From: Verrucomicrobiota bacterium
Lineage (GTDB): Bacteria > Verrucomicrobiota > Verrucomicrobiia > Chthoniobacterales > UBA10450
Direction: 5' to 3'
DNA length: 13,595 nt
Assembly (NCBI GenBank): GCA_003217965.1
Contig: QHNB01000182.1
Location: 1 to 13,595 of the forward strand
Shown here: positions 1-6,931 of the stretch, piece by piece
Layout of the letters: each line of letters opens with the position of its first letter
How positions within the stretch are numbered: the first letter of the stretch is position 1
Notes under the pieces: model-generated
What the model was told of the DNA's origin: nothing
The model's input: the letters and a program-made list of their open reading frames with translations, nothing else
Databases searched by the model: none
Program-made: the position numbers and the translations under genes

Positions 1-460
1 TGTCCTCGAGAAATTGCTGGAGCACGGGAAACCGAATCTCGCCATAGTTGAGTCCGTAGCGAAGGTCCCCGCCTTTGTAGACCCAGGTCGTTGGGATCCA
101 CGAAAGAGGCAATCCGGCGAATTGCTTGATTTTGTCGCCCGTGCGCGGGCCAGGGTCTGCCGTAACAGTGAGATTTGGCTGCCGGGCAAGCTCGTACTTC
201 TCGAGCATCGCGCGCCCATCTGCGCCGTCATTCCAGACGGAAACAAAAATGAACTTCGTCGCGGGATTCTCCTTCACAGCTTTTAACCAACCGCCGCTCC
301 TTAATTCTGCCTGACAATTTGAGCACCATGGTGCCCACAAATGTACCACGGTCAGACCTGGCGACTTGATCGCCTCGCGCACCTGATCTTCAGCAAGGGA
401 AGCGAACGAGCGTGTCGCGAGAAACGCGCAAACCGATGCCGCAAGCAAAACCTTCTTCAC
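1..460 (-). CDS. Secreted thioredoxin-fold (TlpA/redoxin-like) protein, 3' end outside window
   Basis: Probable periplasmic thiol-disulfide protein. The minus-strand frame is open from a GTG at 460 to the window edge, 153 codons without a stop. Residues 1-20 form a signal peptide: basic KK, a hydrophobic core, and likely cleavage after Ser-Phe-Ala. The active site WAPWCSNC puts the CxxC cysteines at 46 and 49 after a beta strand (TVVHLW), and the cis-proline loop is at 122-125 (IPTT). These are thioredoxin-family hallmarks. The GTG was chosen because it gives a clean Lys-Lys signal peptide; a GTG at 493 and a TTG at 469 are in frame but poorer. No strong Shine-Dalgarno is visible. A weak promoter-like pair (TTGAGT, 16 bp, CATATT at 497-470, minus) lies just upstream. 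Partner and substrate are unknown; it could act in cytochrome maturation or as a general reductase. Confidence 0.85.
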   Translation of the reverse strand, partial: MKKVLLAASVCAFLATRSFASLAEDQVREAIKSPGLTVVHLWAPWCSNCQAELRSGGWLKAVKENPATKFIFVSVWNDGADGRAMLEKYELARQPNLTVTADPGPRTGDKIKQFAGLPLSWIPTTWVYKGGDLRYGLNYGEIRFPVLQQFLED

Positions 461-872
461 GTCGCCCAAAATATGCGGAGAAACTGCCGTCACTCAATGT
501 TCAAGGTTCGGGTTTCAGGGCAAAGGCGAATGCGCGCCTATAGCTAGAATCCTCCTTTAGCCGCGCCTTACCATAACCCGCCTCTGGCATTGCGAGCGAT
601 TCGTCATAATTGTGCTCCAAAGCGCGCCGGCCACGAACGGCGCATCGGAATCAAAGACGTTTTGCATTCCAAGCGCGAGGGCGTGCCACTTCGAAACGCG
701 GATCGGGAATCGCCGCGCGGGTCGCCCGATTCAACTTCAGATCGGCGGTCGGACTTCGCCTCAGGATAGCTACTACCGCTGCGGAAAATTTTTGTTCCGT
801 GGGAGGCAAAACCTTTTCCGCGCGCACGCAGGCCGCACAGCGGGTTGAACCGCCGTGCGGCGCTGCGCGGAA
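461..872. other. Intergenic stretch without a supported gene
   Basis: About 410 bases between the thioredoxin-like gene and the 51-aa small gene, both on the minus strand. Plus-strand frames open here give very Arg/Ala-rich, low-complexity translations with no recognisable domain; minus frames are broken by stops. A perfect AAAGGAGG-like ribosome-binding sequence lies on the minus strand near 552-560 but no ATG, GTG or TTG follows at usable distance. A strong hairpin at 829-865 is listed separately. A weaker CGCCG/CGGCG inverted repeat lies near 626-643. Confidence 0.5.
829..865 (-). terminator. Strong hairpin just after the 51-aa gene, terminator-like without a U-run
   Basis: On the plus strand, arm CAGGCCGCAC plus GCGG (829-843) pairs with CCGC plus GTGCGGCGCTG (850-865) around loop GTTGAA, with one A/C mismatch and one bulge, giving a stem of about 14 bp. 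It begins eight bases after the stop codon of the small minus-strand gene. There is no run of T after it in that direction, so it would be an atypical intrinsic terminator; an mRNA-stabilising hairpin or a REP-type repeat is also possible. Confidence 0.45.
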
Positions 873-1028
873 TTACGGCGCGTTACGTTTGCCGCCTAAA
901 GACTCGCTGCGGTCAGCGCCTCGGTGGCCACCGGTTTGCTGACGGGCGTGGTGACCGTGGCGACCGCCCTTAGCATCTTTGCTCGGCTTCAGGTCGCGCA
1001 CATCAACCTCTTTCTTTTCTTCGCTCAT
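873..1028 (-). CDS. Small basic Gly/His-rich protein with a DLKPxKDxKGG motif (51 aa)
   Basis: ATG at 1028 with a good ribosome-binding site (AAGAAAGG, four bases before the ATG) and TAA at 873-875, giving 51 residues. The N-terminal third is charged (SEEKKEVDVRDLKPSKDAKGG); after the GG at 21-22 comes a His/Gly/Gln/Arg-rich tail (HGHHARQQTGGH) ending near LGGKRNAP. There is no signal peptide or membrane helix. The shape, an acidic/basic leader with a D-L-x-P motif then a double glycine and a low-complexity tail, is reminiscent of leader-core peptides such as RiPP precursors, but I know of no named family and see no modification enzyme or peptidase in the window. It may equally be a small nucleic-acid- or metal-binding protein. 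A hairpin follows its stop and a possible partner ORF lies 39 bases upstream. Confidence 0.65.
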   Translation of the reverse strand: MSEEKKEVDVRDLKPSKDAKGGRHGHHARQQTGGHRGADRSESLGGKRNAP

Positions 1029-1067
1029 ATTACCTTTCTTCAGTTGTTTTTTTGGTTTTGGGTTGCG

Positions 1068-1309
1068 TCAGTCGCGCCGAATAGCTGTCGTCCCCCATAC
1101 GAACTTCTCGTCTCCAATCAGGTCGCCCAAATGGACCAGCTTATATTCTGAACGCTTCTGCCGTTGAGCTCTGCGCTCCCCGGAATCAGCATCGTTTTTT
1201 TCTTCGACGAACTCACGCCAAATCTATGATCACTATCCGTGCCAAGAAATTGGACCAGGGCGTTTCTACGCTCGGATGCGCTTTCGCATGAGCCGTAAGC
1301 TACTTGCAT
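1068..1309 (-). pseudogene. Possible ~80-aa gene interrupted at an A7 run, unknown function
   Basis: From ATG 1309 (minus) the frame runs through residues such as NALVQFLGTDSDHRF to a run of seven A at 1201-1195. One extra A there would carry it into a second open frame that continues with a well-mixed, coding-like sequence (KLVHLGDLIGDEKFVWG) to TGA at 1068-1070. The repaired product would be 80 residues, or 95 from the alternative ATG at 1354. The ATG at 1354 overlaps the TGA of the preceding open segment as ATGA. I do not recognise the family. No Shine-Dalgarno is visible before either ATG. Its end lies 39 bases before the 51-aa gene, so the two could share a transcript. It could be a homopolymer error in a real gene, a slippage-expressed gene, a decayed remnant, or chance. 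Confidence 0.35.
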
Positions 1310-1624
1310 AATGATATTTAAATGTTTCACATGCTTAACTAAAATTGATCTCATCGTCGGCGAAGATGATCGACGAGTGGCCTCAAATCTTTACCATTTG
1401 GCCTAATCTTGGACTCGATCGGATCACTCATGATCCTACTGCGGAAGTCCGTGGGATGGATCTTCAGCGGAAAACGCAGAAAGAAATCAATTCCGATATC
1501 AGGTTAAGTTTCCGCGGCCATCAAAAATTCGTAAACCTGCTGCTCGCTGAAAGTTGCTCGCGCCGCAACCATGCCCCCGCTACGCTGATAACTCAGGCTT
1601 CGTCACGGCTTGCAGAGAGCGGTT

Positions 1625-1681
1625 GGAGGGACACGCTCTGTCGAGTCCGCAACTATGGGATGAGACGGAGTTCGTTCCTCC
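1625..1681. repeat. Imperfect inverted repeat (REP/MITE-like hairpin), element 1
   Basis: Left arm 1625-1648 (GGAGGGACACGCTCTGTCGAGTCC) has its reverse complement, with several substitutions, at 1657-1681 (ending GTTCGTTCCTCC); the loop is GCAACTAT. Several mismatches are G-T compatible in RNA. From memory, similar GGAGGGACG...CGTCCCTCC hairpins recur between genes in related genomes; only one copy is seen here. Confidence 0.6.
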
Positions 1682-1742
1682 ATCTTCAAGCAGTTGACCT
1701 GCTCTGGCAGAACGCCTAGTGTGCGATCTCGTTTCCGTTGGT

Positions 1743-1797
1743 CTGGCGGTGGTCTCGGTTCGCCGAATCGCGCGACGATCGGAGATCGCCGCTACAG
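1743..1797. repeat. Imperfect inverted repeat, element 2, directly upstream of the rpsA leader
   Basis: Left arm 1743-1766 (starts CTGGCGGTGGTCTCGG) matches the reverse complement of 1772-1797 (ends GATCGCCGCTACAG) at 18 of 24 aligned positions by eye, allowing a two-base bulge, with a five-base loop. The right arm also contains a small perfect hairpin CGATC-GGA-GATCG. Its arms differ in sequence from those of element 1 62 bases upstream, so the two are not copies of one repeat. Confidence 0.5.
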
Positions 1798-1804
1798 CGT
1801 GACG

Positions 1805-1829
1805 CGCCTGAAGGAGGCGTTTTTATTTT
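1805..1829 (+). promoter_or_regulatory. rpsA ribosome-binding site inside a hairpin followed by a T-run
   Basis: CGCCT (1805-1809), loop GAAGG (1810-1814), AGGCG (1815-1819), then TTTTTATTTT (1820-1829) directly before ATG 1830. The Shine-Dalgarno core AAGGAGG (1811-1817) spans loop and 3' stem, so folding would hide it. The shape is that of a short intrinsic terminator. The SD-to-ATG spacing is 12 bases, rather long. It may be a translational or transcriptional control of S1, which autoregulates in E. coli by a different structure; here this is inference only. Confidence 0.45.
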
Positions 1830-3441
1830 ATGGCTCAAATGCAGGAATTACTCCAAATCGGAGGGCGTGATCCCATCGATAGAGTTCGAGGACATAGACT
1901 CGCTCGAAGTGGGCGATGAAGTGGACGTATTGCTGGAGCGCCTCGAGAACGACGAAGGCATGGTCGTCCTCTCAAAAGAAAAAGCCGCCTATCGCCAGAA
2001 CTGGAACAAGATCGCGAGTGTCTTCCAAGGCGACGGCCTGATCAAAGGCAAGGTCAAATCGGTCGTAAAAGGCGGGCTTATGGTGAACATCGGGGTGGAA
2101 GCATTCTTGCCGGCTTCACAGATCGATATCATTCCACCCAAAGATCTTCAGCAATTCGTCGGCAACACCTACGATTTCAAAATCGTTAAAATTAACGATG
2201 ATCGCCGCAATGTCGTGCTCAGCCGTCGCGAGATTATCGAGCAAGAACGGAGTGAGAAGCGGCAAAAGTTTCTTGAAAGCGTCAAGGTCGGCGATCGCGT
2301 GACCGGAACGGTCAAGAACCTGACCGATTTTGGGGCATTTATCGATCTAGACGGAATGGATGGGTTGCTCCACATCACTGACATGACCTGGGGACGCCTT
2401 GGGCACCCGAGTGAGCTGGTGAAAGTCGGCCAGCAACTCGAAGTGGTCGTGCTTGACATTAACAAGGAGAAGGAGCGTGTCTCACTCGGCCTCAAGCAAA
2501 CGCAAAGGAATCCGTGGGATCAAATTGAGGAGCATTTTCCGGCCGGGCAGAAGGTCAAAGGCAAGATCACGAATCTCGTTCCTTATGGCGCTTTTGTAGA
2601 ATTGGAAGAAGGCGTGGAAGGGCTGATTCACGTCTCGGAGCTTTCCTGGACGAAGCGGATTATGCGGCCCTCGGATATTCTAACTGTGGGGCAGGAAATT
2701 GAAGCCGTCGTCCTCGGTGTGAACAAAGAAGAACAGAAAATCTCGCTTGGTTTGCGCCAACTGGAACCAAACCCGTGGGACGAGATCGAGAAGAAATTCG
2801 AGATCGGCAGCCACGTTAAAGGCCAGATTCGCAACATGACCGCTTATGGCGCTTTTGTGGAATTAGCTGACGGAATCGACGGAATGATTCACGTCTCCGA
2901 TTTGAGCTGGACCCGAAAAATCAACCACCCAAGCGAAGTATTTAAGAAAAACGATGAAGTCGAAGCTGTCGTTATTGACATCGATAAGGTCAACCAGCGG
3001 ATCAGTCTCGGAATTAAACAGCTGACCGAGGATCCGTGGAAAAACATCGATCAGAAATACAAAATTGGTGACTTGGTGAAAGGTAAGGTGACGAAGCTCG
3101 CGAGCTTCGGCGCTTTCGTCCAACTGCAAGATGAAATCGATGGTCTGGTCCACATCTCGCAATTGAGCGAGAATCATGTCGCCAAAGTAAAAGATGTTCT
3201 TAAGGTCGGCCAGGAAGTCGAAGCTCGAGTCATTAAAGTCGACAAAGTCGAACGAAGAATCGGTCTTTCGATTAAGGCCGCGAACTACTCTGAAGAAGAG
3301 CTGCGACGCGAGTCCGAAGCGTTCGATACTTTGAGGCCAGGTGAAGATATGGTCGGTCTCGAGAAAGCATTTGCCGCTGCGGAACAGGAAGAATATCGCC
3401 CAGGCGAGGCAAAGAAGAAGGACGAGTCCAAACAGAAGTAG
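1830..3441 (+). CDS. rpsA: 30S ribosomal protein S1, with disrupted 5' end
   Basis: S1 binds mRNA on the small ribosomal subunit and helps initiation on structured or weakly SD-led messages. Six S1 (OB-fold) units are recognisable: a truncated first one (from SEGVIPSIEF), a second with KGGLMVNIGVEAFLPASQ, then four close copies each with the GAFV/I-L...GLIHVS-type core and ending in a RISLGLKQ-like strand, followed by a charged Lys/Glu tail. The stop is TAG at 3439-3441. The natural-looking start (ATG 1830, MAQMQELL, preceded by AAGGAGG) is in a different frame from the body, and the N-terminal half of domain 1 (the GxxVxGxVxxI...VDVG part) is missing, so roughly 30 codons plus a frame change appear lost around 1846-1853. 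The body frame is itself open from a GTG at 1738 but that upstream part is repeat sequence; a GTG at 1867 is the first in-frame start after the junction. An assembly or sequencing error is likely because S1 is normally essential. Confidence 0.93.
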
Positions 3442-3456
3442 CCGGCGTCCGCCTGA

Positions 3457-4423
3457 TCACCGCATCGTTGCATTGATTTGCTGAAATACGTGCGATCCAA
3501 TTTCATAGGATCGCAGCCGCGCAGGATAATCGTAGATCTGCGAGACGGCGATCATTTCGTCAGCTGCGGTTTGGTCCAGCCAATCCTCGATCCGGTGGCG
3601 CACGATTTCCGGTGAACCAACCGCGGCGAATTGAGTACGCTGCGCGAGCGCGGCGTGTTCAGCCCTGCTTCACCGTTCACCGATGTTATCGACCGGCGGT
3701 GGCAGTTTGCTTGGGCGGCCGCGGATCAGACTCAACCCCTCTAATAGCGCCGAACTGGAAAGACGGCGCGCCTCGTCATCGCTTTCCGCGGCATAAAGGC
3801 CGATGCCGATTATGACATATGGCTTTTGCAATGCAGCCGACGGTTTGAATTCGCGGCGATAAAGATCAAGCGCGGCATGGAGATAATCGGGAGCGAAATG
3901 CGAGGCGAATGCGAATGGAAGGCCTAGCTCTGCGGCGAGACTGGCACCGAAATCACTCGAATCAAGAAGATAGAGCGGAAGGTTTAGCCCCGAGCCTGGG
4001 ACGGCTCGAACGCGTTCCTCATCTCCCCGAAAATAATTCATGAGTTCGATCAAATCTTCCGGGAACGTGTCGCCGCTGCTGCCGAGATGCCGCCGCAAGG
4101 CGCGTGCGGTAGCCTGATCGCTTCCGGGCGCACGGCCAAGAGCGAGATCGATGCGCCCGGGGTAAAGCGATTCGAGCGTGCCGAATTGCTCGGCAATCAC
4201 CAGCGGCGCGTGATTTGGAAGCATGACCCCGCCGGCGCCGACCCGAATATTTTCAGTCTTACCGGCGATAAAGGCGATGACGACTGAGGTCGCAGCACTG
4301 GCAATACCGAGCATATTATGATGCTCCGCCCGTGTGTTGGGCAAGATCAGCACTGTTCCGGAACGCCAGCGCTGCGTCACCGTCTTCAATAATCGGGCAC
4401 AGATCGAGAACGGAGTAGCGCAT
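3457..4423 (-). pseudogene. LLM-class flavin-dependent oxidoreductase (luciferase-like), broken by a deletion and an in-frame TGA
   Basis: Bacterial-luciferase-like FMN-dependent monooxygenase, TIM-barrel fold. The ATG at 4423 opens a clear family N-terminus (MRYSVLDLCP, then RNSADLAQHT). Near 4330 the frame changes and continues with the family motifs AEHHN, IRVGAGGVMLPNHAPL, AEQFGTLESLYPGRIDLALGRAPGSD. The block normally between these (about LGYxRYWV, some 9-10 residues) is absent, consistent with loss of about 29 bases. A TGA at 3670-3672 interrupts the C-terminal part, but the same frame continues with recognisable sequence (AAVGSPEIVRHRIEDWL, then VSQIYDYPARL) to TGA 3457-3459. Relatives appear to carry Trp at the interrupted codon, so one TGG-to-TGA change would explain it. 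Full repaired length would be about 331 residues, usual for the family. It lies 51 bases after the cyclase gene on the same strand. Substrate unknown. Confidence 0.85.
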
Positions 4424-4474
4424 CCGTTAAAGTGTCGCAGGCAGATGCCATTCGCCTTCGCGTTGTGCCGGAAT

Positions 4475-6868
4475 CTACGATTTTGGCGCGAGCGACTCGA
4501 CAATTTTCTCGAAGCGCGGATCGCCCCGAAGCGGGTCCCATTGGGGGAATAATTTAAGAATACCATAGGGCGACGAACCAGGATGTTGGATGTCATGGGT
4601 TAATTCCTCGATGGCAAGATCTTTTTCTCCAACCCACGCATAGATCACCGCGAGAACGTCGAGCACATGCGACCCGTTAACGGAATCCTTCTCGACCGGC
4701 AAAAGCTCGGCGGCGCGGCGGCCTTCGCGCAGGGCGTCCTCTTTTCGGCCAAGGCCAGCATCGATAAGTCCAAGGACGCAGAGTGCGGGCCCGTAATCCG
4801 GTTGTGCTTGAATGATCTGTTCCTGCGCCGCGCGCGCAGCGGTAAACGCCGTTTGAGCGGCGGCGGCGTCACCTTTCATTCGGGCAGCGACGCCTTCACC
4901 GAATGCGCGGCTATATTGAATGGCGTCGGGTCCGTAGGTGTTGTCGCCGAGATCACGGAGGGCGCGAGCTATGCCGTCGGCGTCGCGCTCTGCAAAACTC
5001 AGGAAAACGCGAACAGGGGCAAGGCCGATGCCGGACGTGGGATTTTGCTGAATAACCGATTCGATCAGTTCATGCAGGGGCCGCGCGTCCGCTTTCCAGA
5101 AGACTTCCAACATCGCGCGGCTGATTCGCGCATCGAGGTCATCTGGTTTGAGCTTGAGCACGCGGTCCAGAACGACGACGTCCTTGCCATAGTCGCGCAG
5201 GGCCTCATAGCTCGATGAAATCTGCTGAAGGATGAAAACGTTGTTCGGATCCAGTTCGAGCGCTCGCTCGAGATTTCGGGCCGACTCTGGCCAGCGACCT
5301 TGCCGACGGTCGATGTAACCGCTCCACTCGAAGATTCTTGGATCGTTTGGCTTGGTGCGACGGGCGATTTCGAGTTCTGCGCGGGCGCCCTCATAATCCA
5401 GTTTGCTGTAGAGATGAACCGCGCGAGCCAGATGTGCTTCGGCCGCGTCTGGCTGTAATCGTAGCGCGGCCCTAATTGCTTGTTCGGCGGAACCCAGACG
5501 GCTTGACGTGTGGTCGTAGCCAAAGAAATAAAGTTGATCATGTGCCCGGGCGAGTTTGCACCAGGCATTAAGAAATGTCGGATCGCGCACGGTTGCCTGG
5601 TCAAGAAGACCAACTGCTTCTAGGAATTTCTCTTTTCCGTTTTGGCTGTTTGGAGCCGCATCAATCGCTTCTGTCGCGCGAACGTAAAGATCGTAAGCAG
5701 CCACGTCTTTGGTCGGTTGCTTTTCGATCGCGAACTTTTCTTGCGGTAAGATTTTGGCCTGGAGCTGGTCGGCGATCGTTTTAGCGATCTCGCTTTGAAT
5801 CGCGAACACGTCAGCCAAATCGCGATCATAAGTTTGCGCCCAAAGATGGGCGTCGGTGCGGGCGTCGATGAGCTGAGCGTTAACGCGAATGTGATTGGCG
5901 GAGCGTTGCACGCTTCCTTCCAGCAGGTGCGAGACACCGAGCTGCTTTCCGATCTCACGAAGATTGCGCGCGATGCCACTCTTATATGGCATCACCGAAG
6001 TACGGCTGATGACTTTCAAATCCGCCACCTTGGCAAGGTCGGTCAAGATTTCATCCTGCACGCCATCGGCGAAGTAAGCGTTTTGTTTCTCATCACTCAA
6101 ATTTTCGAACGGGAGCACGGCGATGCTTTTTTCTCCCGGGCGGTCCCCCTGCGATCCGCCGTGCCGGCTGAGAAACCAAAACGCTCCGGCGAGAATGGCG
6201 GCAATCAGAATGAGCGCGCCGAGAAGTATTCCCGTTCGGCGGCGACTCGATGATTGTAAAGCGCCCGATGTGGATGGTGCCGCAGGTTTATCCGCGAATT
6301 TAGCCGGCGATTCTGAATTACCGGCTTCGGCAGTATAGAAGTTTACGACCGAAACTCTGACGCCGTGTTTGACCTCGCATTCGCCCAGGTCGTGCAGGTG
6401 CGGCCGCCATTGCCGGTATTGCTCCAAATCCTCGGCGACGTGCTTCGAGAGGAGAATGTGTCCGGCATCGCCACAGTCCATTACCCGCTGCGCGATGTTG
6501 ATCCCGGCGCCGGCAATGTTCCTGCGCTGATTTACGTCGGCAACTTCATGCACCGGACCGCTGTGAATGCCCATCCGGACAGGGAGGCTGGAATGAGGCT
6601 TCAGCGCCTTGCTGATTTCCAAAGCGCATTGGACCGGCGCTTCCGCTGAGTTGGTAAAGACAAGCGCCATCCCATCGCCTGTTGGCAGAGAAACCAGCTT
6701 TCCAGTTACGTCGGCGCTCCTAAATGCATCAGTGCTGCGCACAAGATCACTCAACTCTTCCAGCGCTTCTGATTGCTCGTCGATTAGCAGCTTGGAGTAG
6801 CCGACGATGTCAATGAACAGAACGTGTGCAATCTCCAGACGCAATTCTTGTTTCTGTTCACCGGACAT
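4475..6868 (-). CDS. Membrane-anchored class III nucleotide cyclase with FlgO-like and TPR regions
   Basis: A 797-residue signalling protein. Residues 10-180 form a class III adenylate/guanylate cyclase domain: metal-binding Asp20 (FIDIVGYS) and Asp65 (TGDGMALVF), and the transition-state pair Asn124/Arg128 (GINIAQRV). Residues 211-235 are one membrane helix after RRR, putting the cyclase in the cytoplasm and the rest outside. Residues 247-370 resemble the FlgO/TolB-N type region often paired with such cyclases (SIAVLPFENLS, then DGVQDEILTDLAK, VISRTSVMPYK, VSHLLEGSVQ). About 400 remaining residues are alpha-helical TPR-like repeats (for example LDPNNVFILQQISSSYEALR). By eye the substrate-specifying positions, usually Lys and Asp for ATP, are Leu61 and Asn117, so ATP specificity or activity is uncertain. 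The gene starts 63 bases after the SDR stop and may be co-transcribed with it. No strong Shine-Dalgarno precedes ATG 6868. Confidence 0.93.
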   Translation of the reverse strand: MSGEQKQELRLEIAHVLFIDIVGYSKLLIDEQSEALEELSDLVRSTDAFRSADVTGKLVSLPTGDGMALVFTNSAEAPVQCALEISKALKPHSSLPVRMGIHSGPVHEVADVNQRRNIAGAGINIAQRVMDCGDAGHILLSKHVAEDLEQYRQWRPHLHDLGECEVKHGVRVSVVNFYTAEAGNSESPAKFADKPAAPSTSGALQSSSRRRTGILLGALILIAAILAGAFWFLSRHGGSQGDRPGEKSIAVLPFENLSDEKQNAYFADGVQDEILTDLAKVADLKVISRTSVMPYKSGIARNLREIGKQLGVSHLLEGSVQRSANHIRVNAQLIDARTDAHLWAQTYDRDLADVFAIQSEIAKTIADQLQAKILPQEKFAIEKQPTKDVAAYDLYVRATEAIDAAPNSQNGKEKFLEAVGLLDQATVRDPTFLNAWCKLARAHDQLYFFGYDHTSSRLGSAEQAIRAALRLQPDAAEAHLARAVHLYSKLDYEGARAELEIARRTKPNDPRIFEWSGYIDRRQGRWPESARNLERALELDPNNVFILQQISSSYEALRDYGKDVVVLDRVLKLKPDDLDARISRAMLEVFWKADARPLHELIESVIQQNPTSGIGLAPVRVFLSFAERDADGIARALRDLGDNTYGPDAIQYSRAFGEGVAARMKGDAAAAQTAFTAARAAQEQIIQAQPDYGPALCVLGLIDAGLGRKEDALREGRRAAELLPVEKDSVNGSHVLDVLAVIYAWVGEKDLAIEELTHDIQHPGSSPYGILKLFPQWDPLRGDPRFEKIVESLAPKS

Positions 6869-6931
6869 AAAGCCGCTGTGCGGTAAGAGGAATTCTATTT
6901 TTAGACGGCAGTACCGGTCGAGCGCAAAGAC

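Larger units (their letters stand above)
1029..1829. other. Long leader/intergenic region: coding-like minus fragments, two inverted repeats, rpsA leader
   Basis: About 800 bases without a confident intact gene. The minus strand shows a series of coding-like fragments (1068-1354 with a frame change at a T7/A7 run; 1351-1506; a short one ending at 1504), the last two in one frame separated by TAA. A 124-codon plus frame (1345-1719) overlaps them but lacks any recognisable domain and contains the first repeat. An AT-rich patch at 1303-1345 could hold a promoter but no clean -35/-10 pair is visible. Two imperfect inverted repeats (1625-1681 and 1743-1797) and a ribosome-binding-site hairpin (1805-1829) precede rpsA. 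No tRNA-like cloverleaf was seen by eye. Confidence 0.5.

Noticed and set aside
610..942. Plus-strand open frame of 110 codons
   Set aside because: Arg/Ala-rich low-complexity translation, no domain, covers the hairpin and the antisense of the 51-aa gene.
1345..1719. Plus-strand open frame of 124 codons
   Set aside because: No recognisable domain, runs through inverted repeat 1, no ribosome-binding site; competing minus-strand segments look more coding-like.
1738..1866. Extended N-terminus of S1 from GTG 1738
   Set aside because: Its codons are the inverted repeat and the ribosome-binding-site hairpin, not S1 sequence.
3660..3680. TGA read as tryptophan or selenocysteine
   Set aside because: TGA is the stop of several intact genes here, and no selenocysteine-insertion structure or selenoprotein family fits.
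4430..4596. Apparent N-terminus of the luciferase-like protein starting at 4596
   Set aside because: It is an out-of-frame reading of the cyclase 3' end; the true family N-terminus starts at ATG 4423 in another frame.
4667..5218. 183-codon plus-strand frame
   Set aside because: Lies wholly antisense to the intact TPR region of the cyclase and has no domain of its own.
6850..6900. Terminator between the SDR and cyclase genes
   Set aside because: Only a 4-bp CCGC/GCGG stem without a proper T-run.
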